A stretch of DNA of 32,353 nucleotides, taken from assembly GCA_029259935.1 (NCBI GenBank), contig JAJDEH010000167.1:1-32353 (forward strand), written 5' to 3'. The position numbers were made by a program, and so were the translations under genes. This document shows positions 23,348 through 32,341 of the stretch, piece by piece. The notes beneath the pieces are model-generated. The model saw nothing but the letters and a program-made list of their open reading frames with translations, did no database searches and was not told the origin of the DNA. The stretch comes from Planctomycetota bacterium. GTDB lineage: Bacteria > Planctomycetota > Planctomycetia > Pirellulales > Pirellulaceae. Positions within the stretch are counted from its first letter, which is position 1; the number at the start of each line of letters is the position of its first letter.

Positions 23348-24685
23348 TTAGAGCCCCTCGACATTCCAACCGCTACGATATTCATCGCGGATGAACTGAT
23401 TGGCGGTGTCGGAATTCGTAAAACGCATTCGCCGCGCATCCCAATCCAGTCGGCCGGCTCCAACTCGCGAAGCGATGACGCCGAGCAACACGGTTTCGGT
23501 CAGCGGCCCGGCGTAGTCAAAGCTGCTGTTTGGAGATTTGCCGCCACGGATGCCCTCCACCCAAACGCCATAGTGATCCAAACCGTCGACGGCCGGGACA
23601 TCGGAATCGGCGAATTTTTCCAGCGGATACAATTTTGGCGTCTTGCCGTGCTGGCAGACCAAAGTCCCTTCCTCGCCGATCAACATCACGCCTTGCTTCG
23701 GCAACGAGTCGGCGGAACCAACATGAGAACCGTTCACGGGCGGCACTTTTCCCCCGTCCCACCAGGTCATTTCAAAGTTGTCGCCAGCCGTGAATTTTGT
23801 ACCGGGAAAACGAAATTGGAGTACTTCCGATTGGGGAAACATTTCTGTCCTGGGCTGGGGCCCATCATAGGAAACGCTGGAGGGCGGTCCCAACTTCAGC
23901 GACCAAACCACCGGGTCGATGATGTGACATCCCATGTCTCCCAGCGCGCCAGCCCCGAAGTCAAACCAACCGCGCCACTTGAATGGATGATAAATGTCCG
24001 CTTTGTAAGGTCGCTCGTCGGCAACGCCCAGCCAAAGATCCCAATTGAGTGATTTGGGGACGGGATCGGAACCGCTGGGGCGATCTTTGCCTTGCGGCCA
24101 GATGGGGCGGTCCGACCAAGTGTGCGCCGCTTTGATCTTTCCCAACAATCCGTCCTGAACAATCCGCACCAGCGAACGGTAACCGCCGCCACTGTGATGT
24201 TGATTTCCCATTTGGGTCGAGACGCCCGCTTTCGCCGCTGCTTTCGTCAGCGCCCGCGCCTCAAAGACTGTTCGCGTGAGTGGCTTTTGGGTATACACGG
24301 CCAGGCCATGCTGAAGCGCCATCATGGTGACAGGCGCGTGCATGTGGTCGGGCGTGCTGACGGTGATGCCATCTAGATTCTTGCGTTCCTTATCGATCAG
24401 TTTGCGAAAATCTTGATAGCCGCGAGCCTTGGTCCATTTTTCCGCCGCCGCTCCGTATCCGCCTCGGCGGCCACGCTTTCCCGTATCGACATCGCAATAG
24501 GCAACCACGTCGGCGTGCCGCGCTGCCCCACCAATGTCCACCCATCCCTTTCCGCCGACTCCGATTCCTGCCACGCGAACGGTTTCGTTGGGTGACTTCG
24601 CGGAGAGAATCGCGGGAGCGGCAAGCGGCAAGGCCAGTCCGGCCGACGAAGCCTTCAAGAATTCGCGTCGGGTTGTGTGCGTCAT
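23348..24685 (-). CDS. Tat-exported Gfo/Idh/MocA-family oxidoreductase (second copy)
   Basis: 445 residues from ATG 24685, 10 nt after AAAGG; the frame extends 25 codons further without signal-like sequence. The twin-arginine signal TTRREFLKASSAGLALP begins at residue 4. The Rossmann motif is VAGIGVGGKGWVD (about 38-50). The catalytic-lysine motif reads YTQKPLT instead of the usual EKP; the lysine is kept and the glutamate replaced by glutamine. DMGCHIIDPVVW matches the C-terminal domain. It differs clearly from the other Gfo/Idh/MocA gene at 19576-20889, so the two are paralogues, not a recent duplication. It lies between the ribokinase (98 bp) and the exported binding-like protein (46 bp), suggesting one operon. 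Confidence 0.93.
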   Translation of the reverse strand: MTHTTRREFLKASSAGLALPLAAPAILSAKSPNETVRVAGIGVGGKGWVDIGGAARHADVVAYCDVDTGKRGRRGGYGAAAEKWTKARGYQDFRKLIDKERKNLDGITVSTPDHMHAPVTMMALQHGLAVYTQKPLTRTVFEARALTKAAAKAGVSTQMGNQHHSGGGYRSLVRIVQDGLLGKIKAAHTWSDRPIWPQGKDRPSGSDPVPKSLNWDLWLGVADERPYKADIYHPFKWRGWFDFGAGALGDMGCHIIDPVVWSLKLGPPSSVSYDGPQPRTEMFPQSEVLQFRFPGTKFTAGDNFEMTWWDGGKVPPVNGSHVGSADSLPKQGVMLIGEEGTLVCQHGKTPKLYPLEKFADSDVPAVDGLDHYGVWVEGIRGGKSPNSSFDYAGPLTETVLLGVIASRVGAGRLDWDARRMRFTNSDTANQFIRDEYRSGWNVEGL

Positions 24686-24783
24686 TTGGTGCGCCTTTGT
24701 CGTCAAAAACAAACGTCGGATACCGCGCTGAGTATAGCTGGCCGAGCCGAACGCTGCCAATCATCAACTGCGGGCGTTGAGGA

Positions 24784-25731
24784 TCATGCATCCGTTTCGC
24801 CTGGCGAGAACTGCGCTATTTCTTGGCGACTGGGCATCGACGGTTGTGCGCCGAGTCGCGACGCGGCGATCGCGCCGGCCATGCAAGCGAAACGAACTGC
24901 TTCAAACAAGGAAGCGTTTTGGGCGAGCCGAACTCCCAAGGCTCCGGCAAAGGCATCCCCCGCCGCCGTCGAATCAACCGCATGGACGGCGGGCGTCGGA
25001 ACTAGTTCACAATGACCGCCGCGGTCGCATAGGGCCGCGCCTTCGCTACCGAGTGTAACGATGGCGTTGCGGGCGCCCCGCTGTGTCAGCGCCGCGGCCG
25101 CGGACTGTGCTTCGTTCTTGGCAACGGTCTGAACGCCCAGGATCGCGGCGGCTTCAGATTCATTGGGGCAGATAACGTCAACGTCCAGTAGGCCGTCGGG
25201 GACACGTGCCGGAGCGGGAGCGGGGTCGAGTATCACTCGCGTCTCCGCCAAGTGAGCTACGCGAATGGCCTCCAACACGGTCTCGATCGGGATTTCAAGT
25301 TGCAGCAACAGAATGTCCGCGTTTCGGATCATGTCAGTCGCCGCCGTTACGTCGGCGATGGTTACTTGCCCATTCGCTCCCGGCACGACGGTGATCGAGT
25401 TTTCGCCTCCATGCTCGACGGTAACGATCGCCAATCCGCTGGCGCAATTGGAAGTGCGCGCCACGTGCGTCGTATCGATTCCTTCCGTGGCAAGATTTTC
25501 CAGCAATCGATCCGAAAAAGCATCGCTACCCACGCGGCCAATCATCGCCACTTCGGCACCCAAGCGTGCCGCCGCAACCGCCTGATTCGCACCCTTGCCT
25601 CCGGGCACTTCGCGGGCGTCGTCCGCGATAAGCGTCTCGCCGGGCCGAGGCAGCCGCGCGCAACGGATCACGAGGTCCATGTTGATGGAACCGACCACCG
25701 CAATCCGTGGTAATGTTAGTTGCCTAGACAT
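24784..25731 (-). CDS. rbsK: Ribokinase (PfkB-family sugar kinase)
   Basis: 315 residues from ATG 25731, normal for ribokinase. The substrate loop GGKGANQA is at residues 44-51, the N-terminal GSINMDLV at 14-21, PNESEAA at 189-195, and the anion-hole and catalytic motif at 253-260 reads DSTAAGDA with base Asp259 (the usual form is DTTGAGD). The ribokinase assignment within PfkB rests on the INMDLV and GGKGANQ motifs; a related pentose or deoxyribose kinase is possible. It phosphorylates the sugar after uptake in the cytoplasm. It is followed on the same strand by the second Gfo/Idh/MocA gene, linking it to sugar catabolism. No ribose transporter or repressor is present. Confidence 0.93.
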   Translation of the reverse strand: MSRQLTLPRIAVVGSINMDLVIRCARLPRPGETLIADDAREVPGGKGANQAVAAARLGAEVAMIGRVGSDAFSDRLLENLATEGIDTTHVARTSNCASGLAIVTVEHGGENSITVVPGANGQVTIADVTAATDMIRNADILLLQLEIPIETVLEAIRVAHLAETRVILDPAPAPARVPDGLLDVDVICPNESEAAAILGVQTVAKNEAQSAAAALTQRGARNAIVTLGSEGAALCDRGGHCELVPTPAVHAVDSTAAGDAFAGALGVRLAQNASLFEAVRFACMAGAIAASRLGAQPSMPSRQEIAQFSPGETDA

Positions 25732-25893
25732 AGCTTACACGTCAGTTTACCATTTCGCCCCTCGTTGCCGCGATCCGGCGTTTGCCCTCCGGTCGCTGTA
25801 AAGTTGACTCCCATCCGCCTCCGCGGGTCGGTAGAATAACTAGAGCCTCGCCGCCGGCGGGTAGAACTGCACTCCAACCCGGAAGTCCGTGCC

Positions 25894-26388
25894 ATGATTC
25901 CCAAACGCTTCATTTCCGAAGGCGGCTCGGACGGCGGCGCATGGGAAGACCTAAAAGCGGGTGCTCCCACGATTCTCGGCTTTGCCCATATCTGTGCCGC
26001 AGCGCTGTCCGTCGCCGATGCCCCGCCAGCGGAACTCTCGGACGAAGCGAAGGCGATCCTTTACACAGCTCGGCAACGGGGTGTTGTCGAGCTTAAAACC
26101 GTGGAAAACGCTTTCGACGCGGTGGAGCGATTTTTGGCGGTTTATGTAGAGTGCGAAGAGGGCCGCACGACCATGTTCCGCGACAAACGCGACCCAGCCC
26201 GAACGATGAAGTTTTTGGAAGGGTTTCGCCAACTGTGCGCGGCGGGCTTGATGATTCACCATTTGTTGCGTGAGTTCTCGCTGACGCATCGAGGATTCGA
26301 AGTCGCGGCTGCCATCGATCCCCAGCAGATCCAAACGGCAATTGCATTCGGAACGACAACCGACGACCACGATGGGCAGGATTGGTAA
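25894..26388 (+). CDS. Hypothetical protein, mostly helical
   Basis: 164 residues from ATG 25894. No family is recognised. It begins MIPKRFISEGGSDGGAWED and continues with hydrophobic helices (APTILGFAHICAAALSVA; TMKFLEGFRQLCAAGLMIHH) separated by charged segments, which could be a soluble all-helical fold. There is no signal peptide or clear membrane span. It has its own divergent promoter region shared with the ribokinase (162 bp). Third-position GC bias and length support a real gene. Confidence 0.7.
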   Translation: MIPKRFISEGGSDGGAWEDLKAGAPTILGFAHICAAALSVADAPPAELSDEAKAILYTARQRGVVELKTVENAFDAVERFLAVYVECEEGRTTMFRDKRDPARTMKFLEGFRQLCAAGLMIHHLLREFSLTHRGFEVAAAIDPQQIQTAIAFGTTTDDHDGQDW

Positions 26389-26833
26389 CCCCCGTGAATG
26401 GTAGGGTGTCCTAGCGGATTTGCCGATTGTTCCGGCGCGTTCCAGTCCGATTGCCGCCAAGAGTCCCGGTGCCATCGAGCCCGGAAGTGCCATATTCTTG
26501 ACGCCCTATTGACACATGGGTAGGATGGAAAACTCAGAGGCATCAGAGGTATTTGTGCATTCGCACAATGAATAGGCAGCCGGGGCGCCGGCGGAACAGA
26601 GACGCACCAAAACTGGAAAGGATCCTGCATCCTTCCAATAATTTCCTCCTCCATTTGAAATAGCGCTCCCCCTACTGCCCGGCTATCTTTCCAAGATGGG
26701 TCGTCGATTTCCGACGAGTCGGTCACAATGGGTAGATAGGTCCAGCGTTATTCCAAGCGGTTTTCCGTAGGGAATGAGGTTCACTAGCGCCATGACAAAT
26801 TGTGATCGGCCAATTTCAGTTCTGGAAAACACC
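26389..26833. other. Non-coding gap upstream of the ExbB/ExbD operon
   Basis: No convincing gene here. A perfect 6-bp hairpin, TTGTGC (26553-26558) with GCACAA (26563-26568) around a 4-nt loop, is the clearest structure. A TTGACA hexamer at 26509-26514 has no acceptable -10 at the right distance. The promoter of the five-gene operon should lie in this gap. Confidence 0.45.
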
Positions 26834-27946
26834 ATGATCCTCCGCCTGGCTCTCTTGTTGGCCTTTTTCTTGACGATTCTGGGAACCTCGTCCGCCAACG
26901 CCGACCGGCTGTTGCTGCGAAGTTCAAAGTTGATCAACAATCGGACCGTTGAGTCGTTCGATCCCGACGGAATCCAACTGGACGATGGCACCACGATCAC
27001 GTGGGACGAAATTGAACGCGGCACGATCGAAGCGTCGAAGCAGGAAGAATTCAATCGCCAGCTCAAAGAGTTCGGCGAGCCCCTATTTCGAATTCGCACG
27101 CGGCTCAAGAATAACGATTACGAAGGGTTGCTTGAGTTTGCGGAAGCGGTGTACCCGACCTATGTGTCGCGAAAAAGCCAAACCGCCTACATGGTTTTTC
27201 AAGCACTCATGTGGGCACGGCTGGCGGCGGGCAAACGGGAAGCAGCCGTCGAACCGTTTCTTCGCGCGTATACCTATCTCCGCTCGATCCGCGGCATGGG
27301 TGAGCTACCTGGCGAACGGCGTTTGCGGTTCGATGCCAAGTCCGCACTGTCTTTGACGTTGCCTCCCGTTTGGTTCAACGCCGAGGCCGCGAAACAGGCC
27401 GTGCCCGGCGTTCTCGAAGCGCTGCGTGGAATGGAACACCCTCGCCCGGAAGGCGTGTTCATTTACTATGCGACGCTGGCGTCGGCGGCTGGCGATGCCG
27501 ATACGGCGGCGCAATTCTTGGACAAAAAGTGGATCCCGGGCAATCGGCCCCTGACAGCTCAGTGGCGTGACATTGCGTTGGCGCAAACTGAGATTCTGGC
27601 TGGCAAGCGGGGTCCGGCGGTCGACCGCCTCAAGGTGTCCGGCGACGGTTTGGTGCCTCAGACGAAGCCGGCGGCCATTTATTGGCTGGGCATGTCCGAT
27701 ACCGCCAGCGAAGATCCACGAACCAAAGTCGAAGGAGTGCTGCGATTGGTCCGCTTGCCGGCCGTCTACGGGACAAGCTATCCCGAACTGGCGGGCGCGG
27801 GACTCTATTATTCCAGTATTACGCTGAATGAGCTGAATGACCCCAAAGGCAGCGTTGCACTGCGGAAGGAACTCTTGATCCATTTCGCCCATACGGTCCA
27901 TGCCGAAAAGGCGCGATCTAATTCCGATGCTCGCGCGGGAAAGTAA
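26834..27946 (+). CDS. Exported helical-repeat protein, first gene of the ExbB/ExbD operon
   Basis: 370 residues from ATG 26834, preceded by GGAAAA; an upstream in-frame ATG at 26774 would put extra residues before a good signal peptide. The signal peptide covers about 1-24 (LRLALLLAFFLTILGTSSANA). A small beta-rich segment follows (SFDPDGIQLDDGTTITWDEI, about 35-60), then helical, TPR-like repeats to the end. It is probably periplasmic. The stop lies 8 bp before exbB, so they are one transcript. Function unknown; the position suggests a periplasmic partner of the proton channel. Confidence 0.8.
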   Translation: MILRLALLLAFFLTILGTSSANADRLLLRSSKLINNRTVESFDPDGIQLDDGTTITWDEIERGTIEASKQEEFNRQLKEFGEPLFRIRTRLKNNDYEGLLEFAEAVYPTYVSRKSQTAYMVFQALMWARLAAGKREAAVEPFLRAYTYLRSIRGMGELPGERRLRFDAKSALSLTLPPVWFNAEAAKQAVPGVLEALRGMEHPRPEGVFIYYATLASAAGDADTAAQFLDKKWIPGNRPLTAQWRDIALAQTEILAGKRGPAVDRLKVSGDGLVPQTKPAAIYWLGMSDTASEDPRTKVEGVLRLVRLPAVYGTSYPELAGAGLYYSSITLNELNDPKGSVALRKELLIHFAHTVHAEKARSNSDARAGK

Positions 27947-27954
27947 AGGTAAGA

Positions 27955-28839
27955 ATGATGATGCGAAGCTTATCGATAATCGCAACTCGATGGAACCAAT
28001 TTCAGTCGCTGCTTGGTTGGCGCGTCGGCCTGTTGCTGCTGGCGCTGGTTGCCTGGGGAGTCGTCGCAAGTTTGCATGTTGTGTCCTCGCCGGCCCACGC
28101 GCAAGAAGCCGGCGAAGACGAAACGCTCGTTGACGAACCCGTTGGAGGGGCACCCGTCGCACCCGCATCCGCAGCCAATGATTCACCGGGCACCAGTGGC
28201 AGTCGCACGACGGTATTTTCGCGGCTGATGGATGCGGGGATCACCTGGCTGCTGATCTTCTTTCTGCTGTCGTTGGTGATGGTGTTTTTCATCATTGAAC
28301 ACGCGATGACCATCCGGAAGGGCAAGATCATGCCGGAGTATGTCGTGACCGAACTGGAACAAAAAATCGCCCGCGGCGAGATCAATCAAGCCATTGAATT
28401 CTGCCACCAGCCGGAAAACTACAGCCTGGCGGGCGAGGTCATTCTGGCCGGCCTGGAGCGGTTTGTCGGCAGTGATTTCGGCTTCGCCGAATACAAGACC
28501 GCGGTCGAAGAGGAGGGGGAAGACCAAACCAGCCGCTTGTATCGAAAAACCGAGGTGCTGGGCGTCATCGGGGCCATCGCGCCGATGCTGGGACTGACCG
28601 GAACGGTACTCGGTATGATCATCGCCTTCAACGCGATCGCCGAAGCGGGGGGGATGGCCAAGCCAGAGGAACTGGCTGGCGGTATTGGCCAAGCGCTTAT
28701 CACGACGCTGCTTGGCCTGTTGATCGCGATACCCGCCATGATTTCGTTCAGCTTCTTTCGCAACAAGATCGACTCGTTGGTCGCCGAAGTGGGCAAAAGA
28801 GTCGAACGGATTCTCATGCCGCTGGGCCGGAAACGCTAA
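27955..28839 (+). CDS. exbB: MotA/TolQ/ExbB-family proton channel with periplasmic N-terminal extension
   Basis: 294 residues. The gene opens with three consecutive ATG codons (27955, 27958, 27961), with AAAGG upstream. An N-terminal signal or anchor (about 21-42) is followed by a Pro/Ala-rich exported stretch to about 80. The three canonical membrane segments are at about 97-117, 199-225 (LGVIGAIAPMLGLTGTVLGM) and 238-266 (GGIGQALITTLLGLLIAIP). The GLxGTVxG and TTLxGLxxAIP patterns are diagnostic of the family. With ExbD it forms a proton-driven complex in the inner membrane that energises envelope processes. The stop is adjacent to the ATG of exbD (TAA at 28837-28839, ATG at 28840). Confidence 0.94.
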   Translation: MMMRSLSIIATRWNQFQSLLGWRVGLLLLALVAWGVVASLHVVSSPAHAQEAGEDETLVDEPVGGAPVAPASAANDSPGTSGSRTTVFSRLMDAGITWLLIFFLLSLVMVFFIIEHAMTIRKGKIMPEYVVTELEQKIARGEINQAIEFCHQPENYSLAGEVILAGLERFVGSDFGFAEYKTAVEEEGEDQTSRLYRKTEVLGVIGAIAPMLGLTGTVLGMIIAFNAIAEAGGMAKPEELAGGIGQALITTLLGLLIAIPAMISFSFFRNKIDSLVAEVGKRVERILMPLGRKR

Positions 28840-29253
28840 ATGCGACTGACCAAGCATAAACGTACTACAATGGCGGCGATGAACATGACGCCGATGATCG
28901 ACATTGTGTTCTTGTTGATCATCTTCTTCATGACCGTCACTCAAGTCTCCAAAATGAACACGGAACAGATGATTCTGCCGCCATTGGAGGGAACGCAAGA
29001 CCATAAGCCCAGTAAGCTGATCATTAACATCACCGACGCGGGCGAGATCAAAGTCGGAGGATCCGTCTGGACGGCATCCCAAATACAGGACATGGTGCTC
29101 CAGGAAATTCTTCGCACGGGAGACCCCAGTCGGGTCACGTTGGAACTGCGGGCCGACAAACAAGCCACGACCCGAGTGATCAACGATGTACTCAAGAAGC
29201 TGCAAGCCGCTGAGATCAAGAAAATCAACCTCAACGTCGTTCGGGAGCGTTGA
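28840..29253 (+). CDS. exbD: ExbD/TolR-family protein (first copy)
   Basis: 137 residues from ATG 28840, with GGAA 7 nt upstream and zero bp after exbB. A basic cytoplasmic N-terminus precedes one membrane segment, MTPMIDIVFLLIIFFM, carrying the essential proton-binding Asp21. The periplasmic domain (about 40-137) ends in VINDVLKKLQAAEIKKINLNV, the normal ExbD/TolR fold. It partners ExbB as the proton-motive stator. A second, diverged exbD follows 6 bp downstream. Confidence 0.94.
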   Translation: MRLTKHKRTTMAAMNMTPMIDIVFLLIIFFMTVTQVSKMNTEQMILPPLEGTQDHKPSKLIINITDAGEIKVGGSVWTASQIQDMVLQEILRTGDPSRVTLELRADKQATTRVINDVLKKLQAAEIKKINLNVVRER

Positions 29254-29259
29254 TCGAAA

Positions 29260-29685
29260 ATGAAACTGAGCAGCCGAAAAGTACAACGCGGTGCCCAAAT
29301 CGAATTGCAAATGACCAGCATGATCGATGTGGTGTTTCTGCTGTTGATTTTTTTCATGACAACCGCCAGTTTTGTAAAGACCGAGCGGCAAATCAGTTCG
29401 GCGATTCAGTACAACGAAAACAGCTCGTCGTCGCCTTCCGATCTGGAACCGGCGATCGTCGAGGTCGTGGCCACCGGCGGGCGGTCTCACTACCGCATGG
29501 GCAGCCGCGATATTAGTACCAGAGAAGAACTCGTGGATGTGCTTCGTAAATTCCCCAACAAGGAAGACGGAGCCTATGTTAAAGTAAGCGACGACGTCCA
29601 ATACGAATGGGCGGCGGCGGCGATTCAAGCATGTCGAGATGCCAACTTCAGGTCGGTGACCTATGTTCCTTCGTCTTCGGATTAA
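29260..29685 (+). CDS. ExbD/TolR-family protein (second copy)
   Basis: 141 residues from ATG 29260. The membrane segment MTSMIDVVFLLLIFFMTT has the proton-binding Asp23. The periplasmic part differs greatly from the first copy (IQYNENSSSSPSDLEPAIVEV, and a serine-rich end), so the two are not interchangeable duplicates and may form a heterodimeric ExbD pair. The gene ends 23 bp inside the following TPR gene, a strong sign of translational coupling. Confidence 0.92.
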   Translation: MKLSSRKVQRGAQIELQMTSMIDVVFLLLIFFMTTASFVKTERQISSAIQYNENSSSSPSDLEPAIVEVVATGGRSHYRMGSRDISTREELVDVLRKFPNKEDGAYVKVSDDVQYEWAAAAIQACRDANFRSVTYVPSSSD

Positions 29686-32269
29686 TCGTATAGCGTATTT
29701 GCTCGTGCCTATGTTGTTGGCGGGTCTCAGCGGACCGGCGGCACGAGGCCAGGTCGTGCCTGCCGGCGAGGCGGACGCGGTCGGGAAGTTATTGTCGCGG
29801 CTGGGCCTGCTCGATTTGCAGATTGCCCTCCTGGAAGACCAGCTTGACGCCGCCACCGACGCCAAGCCCCGCCAGACGTTAGCCAAACGGCTCGGCGACC
29901 TCTATGCCGAACGGTTGATGGGAACCGCCGAGGACAACGAAAAGTACGAAGATACTCTAAGACGCATCGACGCGCTGTTGGTGAAGGTTCCCGAAGCCAA
30001 TACACCGGCCCTGCAAGTAATGCTGTTGCAGGCCGACTATGCCCGCGGCGAAAAGCTGTACAACAAATGGGTCGACGATCCGTCCGCGCAGGCCGCCTTC
30101 GAGGACGCCAAGAAAATCTTGTCGCGCATCGCGCCGAAGTTGCGTAGCTATCACAAGGAATTGAGGCAAGCGCGGGACAAATTCGCGGAAGAAGTCGACA
30201 AGCTGGAGAATGAGGCCGAGCAACTAGAGAAAGAACCGGAATTGCGCCGTCTGAACGGGTTCGCCGCCCGCGCGTCGTTTTATGCCGGCTGGTCAAATTA
30301 CTACTTCGCCCTTTGCAAACAGAATCTCACTGCCGCCAAGACGGAACTCGACAACGCCCGAGATAGTTTTCGCGAAATCCTGAGTATCGCGCCGGACGAC
30401 AAATATAACGAGGTTGAGGTTGATTGGCTAAATCTGGGAAACATCCACCGGGCCAACGCCCTCATTGGACTTGGGCTGGTCGAGGCGGCACTAGGGAACT
30501 TGAAAGCAAGCCGGGCTTGTTTTGCATTCTTGGAAGATGTCAGCGCGCCCCCGTCAATTCGCGACCATACCGCGTATTGGTTCCTGCGCGGCCTGTTGAA
30601 TGCGGGGCTCACCGCCGAGGCGCTCGCGCACGCGGAGAACCATGTCAAGACATTTGCGGGCCGTGCCACGCAGGGCAAGGTCCGATATTGCGTTGCTTTG
30701 GTAAGAGCCGGTTTCGCCGCGCGGAACCCAACGAAGGAGACACGCAGGCTGGGGATGTTGGGAGTGCAGGGTTTGGCTCGGCTGGGCGAATTCTCACCGA
30801 TTCGATTGTTGATGTCGGAGTATGAAATCGAGTTGCCTGAAAAGAATGCCGGCTTCTATCTCACATGGCTCAAGGGTCAGCAGCAATTCATCCAAGCTGA
30901 TTCGTCCAAGCTGAAGAAAGACTATCAAGCCGCGAGCAAGACACTGGTGGCAGCGCTGAAAAACCCTGAATCCGCAACGGACCTGTTGTCGTCCGGGCAA
31001 TGCCGCTTCGAACTGGCGTGGTGCTATTTCTCGCTGAAGGAATATGAAGACGCGGCGATCGAGTTTACCAAGGCATCCGCCGCCTTGAAGGAGGGTTCCC
31101 GCGCGAAAGCCATCGAAGCCGGCTACCTGGCATTCCGGTCGTATTATGAACTGTCGCGTGATAACAAGCGATTTACACCCTCCGCGATCGACGCGTTACA
31201 ACACTTCAAGAACGAGTTTCCAGACGCCCCGCAAGCCAAACAAGCCGACTACTTGCTGGCAAAGTTGAAACAATCAGTCGACTCGCTGGATGTCGCCATC
31301 ACGAGTTTGCAGAAAGTGAAGCCGGGCGACGATAAGTATTTGTCGGCCCTTTCGGAGTTGTGTCTGCTGCATTACCAGCAATGGTCGAAGGTGCGCGCGG
31401 ACGCCAAGAAAGCCGGGGCGGCCGCGCCTGCGGTGTTCGCGGCCGTGGACAAATACTTGGCGGCCGCCCGCCGCGACAGCGACAAGGAACGTCAATTGAA
31501 ATGCGCGATGTTCGCCGTCGACGTGGCCCTGCGCAGCGTGCCGCCGAATTCCGCCAAGGCCAAGAAGCATCTCAACCAAGCCCAGCCTTTGGTGCAAGAG
31601 GTCTCGTCCACCTCGTCCAAAGTTCAAGAGTATCACTATCACCAAATGCAGTTGGCCAAACAATCCGGTGATACCACGGCGATCCGGTCGCATGGTGATT
31701 GGCTAGTTGAGAACGCGAAGGGTTCGGCGTACGAGCGATCGGCGCTGATCACGGTTGCCAACGACGCGGACAAAGCGGCAAAGTCCGCCAGTGCGTCGCA
31801 GCGCGGCCAGCGAGAAGCGGAAGCGGCGCGGGTCTACGGCCGCCTGTCGACTCTGTTTGGCAATTCGAAGGAAATCCTGCAAGCCAACAAGAATGCGCGG
31901 GTCGCAGCCTCAAAGGCGGCCGACTACGAGTACCGAATTGGCGATTTCGACCGCGCCGCCCGCCGGCTGGAGCGGCTGGTCGCGGCGTTCCCGAGCAGCC
32001 CAAATTATTTGCGCAGGGCCGGTTTGGCTCAGTTCCAAGCGGGGAAATTTAGCAAAGCGCTCCCCCATTGGCGGACACTGACGGCCGGAAGCAAAAAAAA
32101 TTCAGCCGACTGGTATGAAGCCAAATACTACCAAATCTCCTGCCTGGCGAAGACCGATCCGCCGACGGCCAGGAAAGTCCACAAGCAATTTCGGCTTCTG
32201 CACCCCAAAGTAAATCTTGACGGATGGCGAGAAAAGTTTAAGGCTTTAGATAGTGAACTTGGCCGCTAG
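29663..32269 (+). CDS. Large exported TPR protein, last gene of the ExbB/ExbD operon
   Basis: 868 residues from ATG 29663, overlapping the end of the second exbD by 23 bp in another frame. The signal peptide covers about 1-30 (LLVPMLLAGLSGPAARGQ). The rest is almost entirely helical with many degenerate tetratricopeptide repeats (for example RFELAWCYFSLKEYEDAAIEF, and YEYRIGDFDRAARRLERLV near the end). A coiled-coil-like charged segment lies near 165-195. There is no membrane segment besides the signal, so it is probably periplasmic or outer-membrane associated. By position it is the likely partner moved or loaded by the ExbB/ExbD motor, taking the place of TonB, TolA or Pal/YbgF. That role is inference. 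Confidence 0.88.
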   Translation: MFLRLRINRIAYLLVPMLLAGLSGPAARGQVVPAGEADAVGKLLSRLGLLDLQIALLEDQLDAATDAKPRQTLAKRLGDLYAERLMGTAEDNEKYEDTLRRIDALLVKVPEANTPALQVMLLQADYARGEKLYNKWVDDPSAQAAFEDAKKILSRIAPKLRSYHKELRQARDKFAEEVDKLENEAEQLEKEPELRRLNGFAARASFYAGWSNYYFALCKQNLTAAKTELDNARDSFREILSIAPDDKYNEVEVDWLNLGNIHRANALIGLGLVEAALGNLKASRACFAFLEDVSAPPSIRDHTAYWFLRGLLNAGLTAEALAHAENHVKTFAGRATQGKVRYCVALVRAGFAARNPTKETRRLGMLGVQGLARLGEFSPIRLLMSEYEIELPEKNAGFYLTWLKGQQQFIQADSSKLKKDYQAASKTLVAALKNPESATDLLSSGQCRFELAWCYFSLKEYEDAAIEFTKASAALKEGSRAKAIEAGYLAFRSYYELSRDNKRFTPSAIDALQHFKNEFPDAPQAKQADYLLAKLKQSVDSLDVAITSLQKVKPGDDKYLSALSELCLLHYQQWSKVRADAKKAGAAAPAVFAAVDKYLAAARRDSDKERQLKCAMFAVDVALRSVPPNSAKAKKHLNQAQPLVQEVSSTSSKVQEYHYHQMQLAKQSGDTTAIRSHGDWLVENAKGSAYERSALITVANDADKAAKSASASQRGQREAEAARVYGRLSTLFGNSKEILQANKNARVAASKAADYEYRIGDFDRAARRLERLVAAFPSSPNYLRRAGLAQFQAGKFSKALPHWRTLTAGSKKNSADWYEAKYYQISCLAKTDPPTARKVHKQFRLLHPKVNLDGWREKFKALDSELGR

Positions 32270-32320
32270 TCCGGACCTAGCAGCCCGCTCGCCTGGTTTC
32301 GCCCGCGGCGAATTCTGGTT

Positions 32321-32341
32321 CTCCCCCTTGCCAAGGGGGAG
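32321..32341. repeat. G/C hairpin after the ExbB/ExbD operon
   Basis: CTCCCCCTT (32321-32329), loop GCC, AAGGGGGAG (32333-32341): a perfect 9-bp stem 51 bp after the last stop codon. It is followed by TTAGAGGGGGTT, with no clean T-run. It may act as a terminator, or be one copy of a dispersed intergenic repeat of the C5T2/A2G5 type; the window cuts it off. Confidence 0.55.

Noticed and set aside
24270..24300. Change of EKP to QKP in the second Gfo/Idh/MocA protein as a sign of inactivity
   Set aside because: The catalytic lysine is retained, and the preceding residue is known to vary in the family, so loss of function is not supported.
26509..26537. TTGACA hexamer upstream of the ExbB/ExbD operon as a promoter
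   Set aside because: At 17 bp spacing the -10 position reads ACTCAG, which is not a usable -10 box.
28183..29886. 567-codon open frame on the minus strand
   Set aside because: It lies opposite exbB, both exbD genes and the start of the TPR gene, all of which have clear family motifs. Its translation is rich in His, Arg and Asp and resembles no protein, as expected from codon bias of the real strand.
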